Source of the DNA: JANNGZ01 sp031404155
Lineage (GTDB): Bacteria; Pseudomonadota; Gammaproteobacteria; Burkholderiales; Burkholderiaceae_C
Assembly: GCA_031404155.1 (NCBI GenBank)
Contig: JANNGZ010000449.1
Span: 1 to 12,786, forward strand
Length of the DNA stretch: 12,786 nucleotides
Direction: 5' to 3'
The position numbers and the translations under genes are program-made. Shown here piece after piece: positions 1 to 5,535 of the stretch (position 1 is the stretch's first letter; each line of letters begins with the position of its first letter). Below the pieces are notes generated by a model. The model saw only the letters and a program-made list of their open reading frames with translations. It ran no database searches and was not told where the DNA came from.

Positions 1-105
1 ACTTTGAGGATTTCCGCTCCATCATTGAAAACATCGACAACAACGCGCTTCTGCCTGCTGGCATCGACCGGTTTGGCTACGGCCACGCATGCAGCCGGCT
101 TGTAC
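1..105. other. Unassigned end segment, probably a separate joined piece
   Basis: These bases do not look like the glmU sequence that follows, and they are visibly less G+C-rich. On the minus strand the glmU reading frame stays open to the window edge, but after the residues RLRA it no longer resembles GlmU. On the plus strand, the frame beginning at base 3 reads FEDFRSIIENIDNNALLPAG and onward with C-rich third codon positions, which looks more like real coding sequence. I do not recognise that protein. The likely join to glmU is around 100-110. Confidence 0.35.
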
Positions 106-833
106 GCCCGCAGCCGCGCCTGCATCATCGCCTCGGCGGCGGCGAGCCCGGCGCGGCTGTCGATCCCGAAGGCCTCGTCGACCGGGATCTCGGCCGTGGC
201 GCAGCTGCGGCCGCGCGCGCGCGCGAGGCGCACGAGATCGGTCAGATAGAGCTCGCGCTTCGCGTTGTCGGGGCGCAGCCGGGCGAGGAGGTCGAACAGG
301 ATCCGCCCGTCCGCCACCATCAGGCCGGCGTTGCAGAGCGAAATCGCGCGCTCGCCGGCGGTCGCGTCGCGGGCCTCGACGATGCGCTCGAGCCGCCCGG
401 CGCGGTCGACCACAAGCCGGCCGAAGAGCAGCGGATCGGCGGGCCGGAAGCCGGCGACGACCACCGCGTGGCGCCCGCGCCGGCGCAAGCCGACCAGGCG
501 GCGCAACGTCACCGGCGTCACCAGCGGCGTGTCGCCGAAGACGATCACCACGTCGCCGCGATGGCCGGCGAGCGCCGCCTTCGTCACGCGCACCGCGTGG
601 CCGGTGCCGCGGCGCTCGGTCTGCTCGACCGGGATCAGGTTCGCGGCCGGCGCGGCGGCAACCGCCGCCTCGATCACCGCGGCCATCTCCGGCTCGGGGC
701 CGATCACCAGCGCGATGCGTGAGGGCTTGAGTGCCGCCACCGAAGCGGCGACGTGGCCGACCATCGCGCGGCCGGCGACCGCGGCCATCACCTTCGGCCG
801 CGCGGACCGCATCCGCGTGCCGAGGCCGGCGGC
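106..833 (-). CDS. glmU: GlmU uridyltransferase domain, partial (alphaproteobacterial type, both ends missing)
   Basis: GlmU makes UDP-N-acetylglucosamine for peptidoglycan and lipopolysaccharide. Its N-terminal half transfers UMP from UTP to N-acetylglucosamine-1-phosphate. This minus-strand frame begins at 833 inside the nucleotide-binding signature (AAGLGTRMRS, then RPKVM). It continues through QTERRGTGHAV, the FGDTPL segment, IVEARDAT, the CNAGLM segment, NAKRELYLTD and EAFGIDSRAGLAAAE, all in the expected GlmU order. Roughly the first ten residues and start codon are missing, as is the whole left-handed beta-helix acetyltransferase half. Sequence style (IALVIGPEPEM, LCNAGLM) and very high G+C resemble alphaproteobacterial GlmU, not the betaproteobacterial genes nearby. 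It is joined head to head with rppH at 833-836, so it is probably foreign sequence in a chimera. The family call is firm; taxonomic origin is inference. Confidence 0.8.
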
Positions 834-835
834 GC

Positions 836-1084
836 GACGCCTGGCGCTGGAACGAGTACTGGGTGCCGCTGGATGCGGTGATCGAGTTCAAGCGCGGCGT
901 TTACGAGATGGCCTTGACCGAGCTGGCCCGCTACCTGCCGCGCATCAACCCGCACAATCGATACCTGCGGTCGGGCATGCGCTCGCACCGCGACTTCAAC
1001 GGGGATGAGCCGCACGGCTCATCAAGCAACGCCGCCAGCGAAGGCGCTTGCGGCGAGATTGACAAGCGAAGCGGCGAGTCCTGA
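836..1084 (+). CDS. rppH: RNA pyrophosphohydrolase RppH, C-terminal fragment
   Basis: RppH is a Nudix hydrolase that removes pyrophosphate from the 5' end of triphosphorylated mRNA and so starts RNase E-dependent decay. Only the C-terminal ~82 residues are present, starting at DAWRWNEYWVPLD and continuing VIEFKRGVYEMALTELARYL. This matches the tail of the family (E. coli has [21 protein letters not shown]). The Nudix box and catalytic glutamates lie upstream and are absent because the sequence switches to glmU at 833-836. A polar, low-complexity tail follows to TGA at 1082-1084. It converges on proB, whose stop lies 50 bp away. Having rppH beside proB-obgE-rpmA-rplU is, from memory, a common Burkholderiales order, which supports this piece being native to the main contig. 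Confidence 0.8.
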   Translation, partial: DAWRWNEYWVPLDAVIEFKRGVYEMALTELARYLPRINPHNRYLRSGMRSHRDFNGDEPHGSSSNAASEGACGEIDKRSGES

Positions 1085-1134
1085 GTTCGCCGTCCGCGGG
1101 CAGGACGGAGCATGCGCCGGGCACCGCAGCCCGA

Positions 1135-2250
1135 TTACCCCAACACCATGTTGTCCCGGTGAATCAACTCGGGCTCGTTGGCGTAGCCCAACAGCGCCTC
1201 GATCTGGGTGGAGGGTTTGCGCGCGATCAGCCGCGCTTCGGCAGCCGAGTAATTGGCCAGCCCGCGCGCGACCTCGGCTCCCTGCGGCGAGCACACCGCA
1301 ATGACGTCGCCGCGCACGAACTCGCCGTGCACCTGCGTCACGCCGATCGCCAACAGGCTCGTGCCGCCCCGAAGCAGTTTTTGCACCGCACCGTCGTCGA
1401 CGACCACCGAGCCGCGCAACTGGAGGTGGTCAGCCAGCCACTGTTTTCGCGCCGCGAGCTTCGGCGTCGTCGCGATCAATGCGCTTCCGATGGCCTCACC
1501 CTGCGCAAGGCGCAGCAGCACATCGGGCTCACGGCCCCAGGCGATCACGGTGCTGGTGCCGCTGCGGGCGGCGCGCTTGGCGGCCAGCACCTTGGTCAAC
1601 ATGCCGCCGCGGCCAAGCGCCGAGCCGGCGCCGCCGGCCATGCGTTCCAGCTCCGGGTCACCGGCCTGTGCCTCGCTCACGAAACGTGCGTCGGCCTGCT
1701 TGCGCGGGTCGGCCGAGTACAAGCCGCGCTGGTCGGTGAGGATGACGTACGCATCGGCATCGACCAGATTGGCGACCAGGGCGCCGAGGGTGTCGTTGTC
1801 GCCGAATTTGATCTCGTCGGTGACCACCGTGTCGTTCTCGTTGATCACCGGAATGACCTTCATCGCCAGCAGCGTGAGCAAGGTGGAACGGGCGTTCAGG
1901 TATCGCTCCCGGTCCGCGAGGTCGGCGTGGGTGAGCAGCACTTGCGCGCTGCCCATGCCGTGCTCACGCAGCTGGCTTTCGTACATCTGCACCAGGCCCA
2001 TCTGGCCCACTGCGGCGGCGGCTTGCAGGTCGTGAAGTTCCCGCGGCCGCGTGGTCCAGTTCAGGCGCTTCATGCCCTCGGCGATGGCGCCGCTGGAGAC
2101 CATCACCAACTCGCGGCCCTGTTGCGCCAACGCGGCCAGCTGCCGGCACCAGTTGCCGATCGCCTGCGCGTCCACACCACGGCCTTCGTTCGTGACCAGG
2201 CTGGAGCCGACCTTGACGACGATGCGGCGCGCGTCTTTCACCACTGCCAT
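1135..2250 (-). CDS. proB: Glutamate 5-kinase ProB
   Basis: Catalyses ATP-dependent phosphorylation of glutamate, the first committed step of proline synthesis, in the cytoplasm. The 371-residue protein has the usual family length and the two usual parts. An amino-acid kinase domain fills about residues 1-255, with IVVKVGSSLVTNEG at the nucleotide site, VSSGAIAEG, the NENDTVVTDEIKFGDNDTL substrate and metal region, and GRGGMLTKVLAAKRA. A C-terminal PUA domain covers about 275-355. I chose the ATG at 2250 because the protein then begins MAVVKDARRIVVKVGSS like its homologues and a GGAG ribosome-binding site lies about 7 nt upstream. It is the last gene of the rplU-rpmA-obgE-proB run, 25 nt after obgE, and probably co-transcribed. 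In many Proteobacteria proB sits with proA; here it follows the ribosomal/Obg genes, as is common in betaproteobacteria. Confidence 0.96.
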   Translation of the reverse strand: MAVVKDARRIVVKVGSSLVTNEGRGVDAQAIGNWCRQLAALAQQGRELVMVSSGAIAEGMKRLNWTTRPRELHDLQAAAAVGQMGLVQMYESQLREHGMGSAQVLLTHADLADRERYLNARSTLLTLLAMKVIPVINENDTVVTDEIKFGDNDTLGALVANLVDADAYVILTDQRGLYSADPRKQADARFVSEAQAGDPELERMAGGAGSALGRGGMLTKVLAAKRAARSGTSTVIAWGREPDVLLRLAQGEAIGSALIATTPKLAARKQWLADHLQLRGSVVVDDGAVQKLLRGGTSLLAIGVTQVHGEFVRGDVIAVCSPQGAEVARGLANYSAAEARLIARKPSTQIEALLGYANEPELIHRDNMVLG

Positions 2251-2275
2251 AAAGTACTCCGCCCGGAAGGAAGCC

Positions 2276-3358
2276 TCAGCTTCCTGGCTGCGCGGCACCC
2301 TCGGTGTCGGCATCGTCGAAGCGAGGGTCAGGGTCGACCAGCGCGGCCTGCGTTGCCGCCACATGGGTGAACACCGCGCGTGTCAACGGTTCCAGACCTT
2401 CGCGTGCCAGCGCGGAGATCTCGAAGACCGGCCCCTTCCAGCGCAGCCGCCGCACGAAGTCCTTGGCGCGCGCTTCGCGCTCCTCGGCCGGCACCATGTC
2501 CATCTTGTTGAGCACCAGCCAGCGCGGCTTCGCGTGCAGCTTCGGGTCGTACTTCTTCAGCTCCAAGGCGATTGCGCGCGCTTGCTTGACCGGGTCGACG
2601 GCATCGTCGAACGGCGCCATGTCGACAAGGTGCAGCAACAGCCGCGTGCGTTGCAGATGGCGCAGGAACCGGTGGCCGAGGCCGGCGCCCTCAGAGGCCC
2701 CTTCGATCAAACCGGGAACGTCGGCCACCACAAAGCTTTGTTCGGGCCCGACCCGCACCACGCCGAGGTTGGGATGCAGCGTCGTGAACGGGTAATCGGC
2801 AATCTTCGGCCGTGCATTCGAGATCGACGCGATGAGCGTGCTCTTGCCGGCGTTGGGCATGCCGAGCAAGCCCACATCGGCAAGCACGCGCAACTCAAGT
2901 TTGAGCTTCTTGTGTTCACCGGGCCAGCCGGGCGTCTTCTGGCGAGGAGCGCGGTTCGTGCTGGTCTTGTAGTGCAGGTTGCCAAAACCACCGTCGCCGC
3001 CCTTGCAGATCAGCACCGGCTCGTCGGGCAACAACAACTCGGCCACTCGCTCGCCGGACTCGGTGTCGGTGAGGATCGTGCCCACCGGCATGCGCAACAC
3101 GATGTCGTCGCCTGCGGCGCCGAATTGGTCGGAGCCACGGCCGGCTTCGCCATTGCGGGCGTCGTGGCGGCGTGCATAGCGGTAGTCGATCAGCGTGTTG
3201 AGGTTGCGGTCAGCGACCGCATAAACGCTGCCGCCACGGCCGCCGTCACCGCCGTTGGGGCCGCCAAACGGAATGAACTTCTCGCGCCGAAAGCTCATGC
3301 AGCCGGCGCCGCCGTCGCCCGCGGCGACATCGATCGTGGCTTCGTCGACGAATTTCAT
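2276..3358 (-). CDS. obgE: GTPase Obg (CgtA/ObgE)
   Basis: Essential GTPase that acts in assembly of the 50S ribosomal subunit and links growth to nucleotide status. At 360 residues it has the standard layout. The glycine-rich Obg fold covers residues 1-159 (GDGGAGCMSFRREKFIPFGG, then GGDGGRGGSVY). The G domain has P-loop GMPNAGKST at 166-174, switch-II DVPGLIEGA at about 213-221, NKMD at 284-287 and an SAL motif near 315. A short acidic tail ends the protein. The ATG at 3358 gives the canonical MKFVDEA start, but no convincing Shine-Dalgarno sequence precedes it. A 10-bp hairpin lies just upstream (3380-3403). It sits between rpmA and proB in the classic ribosomal protein/Obg cluster. Confidence 0.97.
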   Translation of the reverse strand: MKFVDEATIDVAAGDGGAGCMSFRREKFIPFGGPNGGDGGRGGSVYAVADRNLNTLIDYRYARRHDARNGEAGRGSDQFGAAGDDIVLRMPVGTILTDTESGERVAELLLPDEPVLICKGGDGGFGNLHYKTSTNRAPRQKTPGWPGEHKKLKLELRVLADVGLLGMPNAGKSTLIASISNARPKIADYPFTTLHPNLGVVRVGPEQSFVVADVPGLIEGASEGAGLGHRFLRHLQRTRLLLHLVDMAPFDDAVDPVKQARAIALELKKYDPKLHAKPRWLVLNKMDMVPAEEREARAKDFVRRLRWKGPVFEISALAREGLEPLTRAVFTHVAATQAALVDPDPRFDDADTEGAAQPGS

Positions 3359-3379
3359 GGGTCGGATAGTAGAAGTAAA

Positions 3380-3403
3380 GAAGCCCCGGTAGGCCGGGGC
3401 TTC
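3380..3403 (-). terminator. Hairpin between rpmA and obgE (terminator or attenuator)
   Basis: A perfect 10-bp inverted repeat (GAAGCCCCGG and CCGGGGCTTC) with a 4-nt loop lies 22 nt after the rpmA stop. Read on the minus strand it is followed by a T-rich but interrupted tract (TTTACTTCT). This resembles an intrinsic terminator. The poor U-run suggests partial termination, which would lower Obg and ProB output relative to L21 and L27. A role as an mRNA processing or stability element is equally possible. Confidence 0.7.
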
Positions 3404-3425
3404 GGTGCTTGGCAAGCGGGCCGGG

Positions 3426-3683
3426 TCAGGCCTGCTTGACGCTCACCGTCTGACGATTCAGCGGGCCCTTTATGGCGAATGAGATCTGGCCGTCGACCAA
3501 CGCAAATAGCGTGTGGTCGCGCCCGATTCCCACGTTGGAACCGGCATGGAACTTGGTACCGCGCTGGCGCACGATGATCGACCCGGCCGAAACGACCTGG
3601 CCCCCAAACGCCTTGACGCCGAGCATCTTGGGTTGCGAGTCGCGGCCGTTCCGGGTGGAACCGCCGCCTTTTTTCTGTGCCAT
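3426..3683 (-). CDS. rpmA: 50S ribosomal protein L27
   Basis: Component of the large ribosomal subunit whose N-terminal tail reaches toward the peptidyl-transferase centre. The 85-residue sequence is canonical: MAQKKGGGSTRNGRDSQPK, then LGVKAFGGQVVSAGSIIVRQ, RGTKFHAG and NVGIGRDHTLFA. There is no Firmicute-type cleavable N-terminal extension. The ATG at 3683 is preceded by AGGAG about 8 nt upstream. It follows rplU by 34 nt, so the two are almost certainly one transcript from the promoter at 4141-4169, ending partly or wholly at the hairpin at 3380-3403. Confidence 0.98.
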   Translation of the reverse strand: MAQKKGGGSTRNGRDSQPKMLGVKAFGGQVVSAGSIIVRQRGTKFHAGSNVGIGRDHTLFALVDGQISFAIKGPLNRQTVSVKQA

Positions 3684-3717
3684 GGTGATTGACTCCTGGA
3701 ACTGCTTTGTCTGCCGA

Positions 3718-4029
3718 TCAGACGTTTACAGCACTGATCTGCAACTCGGTGTAGGTCTGGCGATGACCCCCGTGCCGCTGATAGTGCTTGCGGCGCCGCA
3801 TCTTGAAGATGCGCACTTTGTCGTGCTTGCCCTGCGCCACCACGGTGGCGTTGACGCTCGCGCCGGCAACCAGGGGAGTCCCGACCTTGAGGTCTGCGCC
3901 GTTGCCGACTGCCAGCACATCACCGATCACGATCTCCTGGCCAACGTCCGCAGCAATCTGTTCTACCTTGATCTTCTCGCCGGCAGCAACCTTGTATTGC
4001 TTGCCACCGGTTTTTATGACCGCGTACAT
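3718..4029 (-). CDS. rplU: 50S ribosomal protein L21
   Basis: Large-subunit ribosomal protein that binds 23S rRNA. The 103-residue protein begins MYAVIKTGGKQYKV, has the basic DKVRIFKMRRRKHYQRHGGHRQ region, and ends TELQISAVNV, all typical of the family. The ATG at 4029 is chosen over longer in-frame readings because it gives the standard N-terminus and has AAAGGG about 7 nt upstream. It is the first gene of rplU-rpmA-obgE-proB and is divergent from ispB. Its ~105-nt leader can form alternative G+C-rich hairpins (see that feature), which could serve feedback control, though this is inference. Confidence 0.98.
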   Translation of the reverse strand: MYAVIKTGGKQYKVAAGEKIKVEQIAADVGQEIVIGDVLAVGNGADLKVGTPLVAGASVNATVVAQGKHDKVRIFKMRRRKHYQRHGGHRQTYTELQISAVNV

Positions 4030-4134
4030 ATGAGCCCTTTCGATGGTCCCGCTGCGCCGGAAACCGGCGCCGCGCCCCACAGAGGGCGCCGGGCGTGATG
4101 AACCGCCGCGCGGGAAATGCCCACAACGACGGAA
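4030..4134 (-). promoter_or_regulatory. rplU 5' leader with alternative hairpins
   Basis: Between the predicted start of transcription (about 4134) and the rplU start codon, the RNA can fold in two incompatible ways. Local hairpins are GCGCCC 4072-4077 with GGGCGC 4084-4089, and GCGCCGG 4054-4060 with CCGGCGC 4064-4070 (AAA loop). The alternative is an 8-bp pairing of 4064-4071 with 4085-4092. This is the layout expected of an attenuator or autogenous control leader. In G+C-rich DNA such short repeats can arise by chance. Confidence 0.4.
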
Positions 4135-4140
4135 CCTGGA

Positions 4141-4169
4141 ATTCTAACATCCCCCAGCTACAGTGCCAA
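4141..4169 (-). promoter_or_regulatory. Sigma70-type promoter for rplU-rpmA(-obgE-proB)
   Basis: Read on the minus strand: -35 TTGGCA (4169-4164), 17-bp spacer, -10 TAGAAT (4146-4141). Each hexamer has one mismatch to consensus, and the spacing is ideal. It lies about 112 bp upstream of the rplU start codon in the divergent rplU/ispB intergenic region. Confidence 0.7.
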
Positions 4170-4179
4170 GTGTATCGGC

Positions 4180-4207
4180 GTGGCAGCGGCCATGAGACTC
4201 CTATAAT
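4180..4207 (+). promoter_or_regulatory. Sigma70-type promoter for ispB
   Basis: A perfect -10 TATAAT at 4202-4207 is preceded by GTGGCA (4180-4185, 4 of 6 to consensus) with a 16-bp spacer. Transcription would start near 4214, giving a leader of about 43 nt to the GTG at 4257. It is back to back with the rplU promoter. The -10 is convincing; the -35 is weak. Confidence 0.6.
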
Positions 4208-4256
4208 CCGCCGCCCGATCCCCTGCCGCCGCCGAGCCTGTGCGGCCCTAACAAGC

Positions 4257-5243
4257 GTGCCGTCCATCAAACCGTCGATCCCTGCATACACCGCGGATCC
4301 CATGGCCGCAGAGATTCGGCAGGTCGACGCCGTGATCGCCCAACGCCTGCGCTCGGATGTGGCGCTCGTCAACCAAATCGGCCACTACATCATCAGCGCG
4401 GGCGGCAAACGCATCCGGCCCCGACTGGTCTTGCTGTTCGCCGATGCGCTGGGGTTCTCAGGCCCGGAACGCTTTACGTTGGCCGCTATCGTGGAGTTCA
4501 TACACACCGCGACCTTGCTTCACGATGACGTGGTGGACGAGTCGTCGATGCGGCGAGGCCGCCAGACCGCCAATGCAATGTTCGGCAATGCGGCGAGTGT
4601 GCTGGTGGGCGATTTCCTGTACTCGCGCGCCTTTCAGATGATGGTCTCGGTGGAACGGATGCGCGTGCTTGACGTACTGGCCGACGCAACGAACGTGATT
4701 GCCGAGGGCGAGGTGCTGCAGCTGATGAACATGCGCGACCCCGATGTCGCCGTCGCCGAGTATTTGCGTGTGATTCGCTACAAAACCGCAAAGCTCTTCG
4801 AAGCCAGCGCGCGCCTGGGCGCTGTGCTGGCCGACGCACCGCACGATGTCGAGGAAAAGTGCGCCGACTACGGACGCTCCCTGGGTACCGCATTTCAACT
4901 TGTCGACGACTTGCTCGACTACGAAGGCGATTCGCAGCGGCTCGGCAAGAACGTCGGAGACGATCTGCGCGAAGGTAAACCGACGCTACCCTTGCTTGTC
5001 GCGATGGAACGAGGTAGCGCTGCCCAACGGCGTACGATCCGCCACGCGATCGAGCATGGCGAGGTTAGCGGCTTGGCGGAGATCGTCGAAATCGTGCGAA
5101 GCACCGGTGCCTTGGATGCCACGCGCGAGGCCGCTCGCCGTGAAGCGGCGTTGGCACGCGACGCTCTGAGCGTGTTGCCTGCCTCGAACGCTCGCGACGC
5201 TCTGCTAGAATTATCCGTTAGGTCGGTGGATCGCTCTGCGTGA
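4257..5243 (+). CDS. ispB: Octaprenyl diphosphate synthase-type polyprenyl synthase IspB
   Basis: Trans-isoprenyl diphosphate synthase that condenses isopentenyl diphosphate units to make the long side chain of ubiquinone. With the GTG start at 4257 it has 328 residues (E. coli IspB has about 323). It shows GGKRIRP at 49-55, the first aspartate-rich motif DDVVD at 90-94, GKPTLP at 240-245 and the second motif DDLLD at 217-221. The GTG start gives an N-terminus equivalent to E. coli IspB (…TADPMAAEIRQVDAVIAQRL). The internal ATG at 4302 would remove about 15 residues. Neither start has a clear Shine-Dalgarno, so the choice is moderate. In betaproteobacteria the chain is usually C40 (UQ-8), but chain length cannot be read from sequence. 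It has its own promoter and is followed by tRNA-Pro. Confidence 0.95.
   Translation: MPSIKPSIPAYTADPMAAEIRQVDAVIAQRLRSDVALVNQIGHYIISAGGKRIRPRLVLLFADALGFSGPERFTLAAIVEFIHTATLLHDDVVDESSMRRGRQTANAMFGNAASVLVGDFLYSRAFQMMVSVERMRVLDVLADATNVIAEGEVLQLMNMRDPDVAVAEYLRVIRYKTAKLFEASARLGAVLADAPHDVEEKCADYGRSLGTAFQLVDDLLDYEGDSQRLGKNVGDDLREGKPTLPLLVAMERGSAAQRRTIRHAIEHGEVSGLAEIVEIVRSTGALDATREAARREAALARDALSVLPASNARDALLELSVRSVDRSA
5203..5211 (+). promoter_or_regulatory. Possible tRNA-Pro promoter (extended -10) inside the ispB 3' end
   Basis: TGC followed by TAGAAT forms an extended -10 element near the end of ispB, about 74 bp before the mature tRNA. The -35 region (about 5183-5188) is poor, which an extended -10 can compensate for. 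Otherwise the tRNA would depend on read-through from ispB. Confidence 0.4.
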
Positions 5244-5259
5244 CACGGCCGTCCGCGAC

Positions 5260-5277
5260 GACGAAGCTTTCTTCGTC
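5260..5277 (+). other. Short hairpin between ispB and tRNA-Pro
   Basis: GACGAAG and CTTCGTC form a perfect 7-bp stem with a 4-nt loop (CTTT), 7 nt before the tRNA 5' end. There is no U-run after it, so it is a poor terminator. It may be part of the precursor structure seen by processing nucleases, or chance. Confidence 0.3.
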
Positions 5278-5284
5278 CGTCCAT

Positions 5285-5361
5285 CGGGGTGTAGCTTAGC
5301 CTGGTAGAGCGCTACGTTCGGGACGTAGAGGCCGGAGGTTCGAATCCTCTCACCCCGACCA
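5285..5361 (+). tRNA. tRNA-Pro (anticodon CGG)
   Basis: A complete 77-nt cloverleaf. The acceptor stem is CGGGGTG with CACCCCG. The anticodon stem CTACG/CGTAG encloses loop TTCGGGA, with anticodon CGG at 5319-5321 reading CCG codons. The T arm GGAGG-TTCGAAT-CCTCT is standard and CCA is encoded at 5359-5361. It lies between ispB and pilB. I see no partial copy of its 3' end elsewhere in the window and no integrase, so it is not marking an integrated element here. Confidence 0.98.
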
Positions 5362-5535
5362 GATCCTGCTTGTATGCCGTCAGCGCGCGCGTTGTGAGCC
5401 GCACAGCTTCGGTGACCGTGACCGGGCCAGAGAGCGTGAAGTGTTGCCGCCACGAGCCGTGGTTCGGATTTACAGTGCGGGACCGATCAGCGATGATCAG
5501 TCGGCTACTTTCGTTGCGAACCTGAGCGCAAAAAC

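Noticed and set aside
22..891. 289-codon minus-strand ORF over the glmU region
   Set aside because: Arg/Gly-rich out-of-frame shadow; the neighbouring frame carries all the GlmU motifs.
1090..1108. 6-bp hairpin (CCGTCC/GGACGG) between convergent rppH and proB as a shared terminator
   Set aside because: Short stem, 7-nt loop and no T-run on either strand; not enough to call a terminator.
1159..3439. Long plus-strand ORFs (403 and 462 codons) opposite proB and obgE
   Set aside because: Low-complexity, histidine/arginine/alanine-rich translations without family features, lying fully against well-supported genes.
5285..5535. tRNA-Pro as an attachment site for an integrated element
   Set aside because: No repeat of the tRNA 3' end, integrase or phage gene is present, and pilB follows as in ordinary chromosomes.
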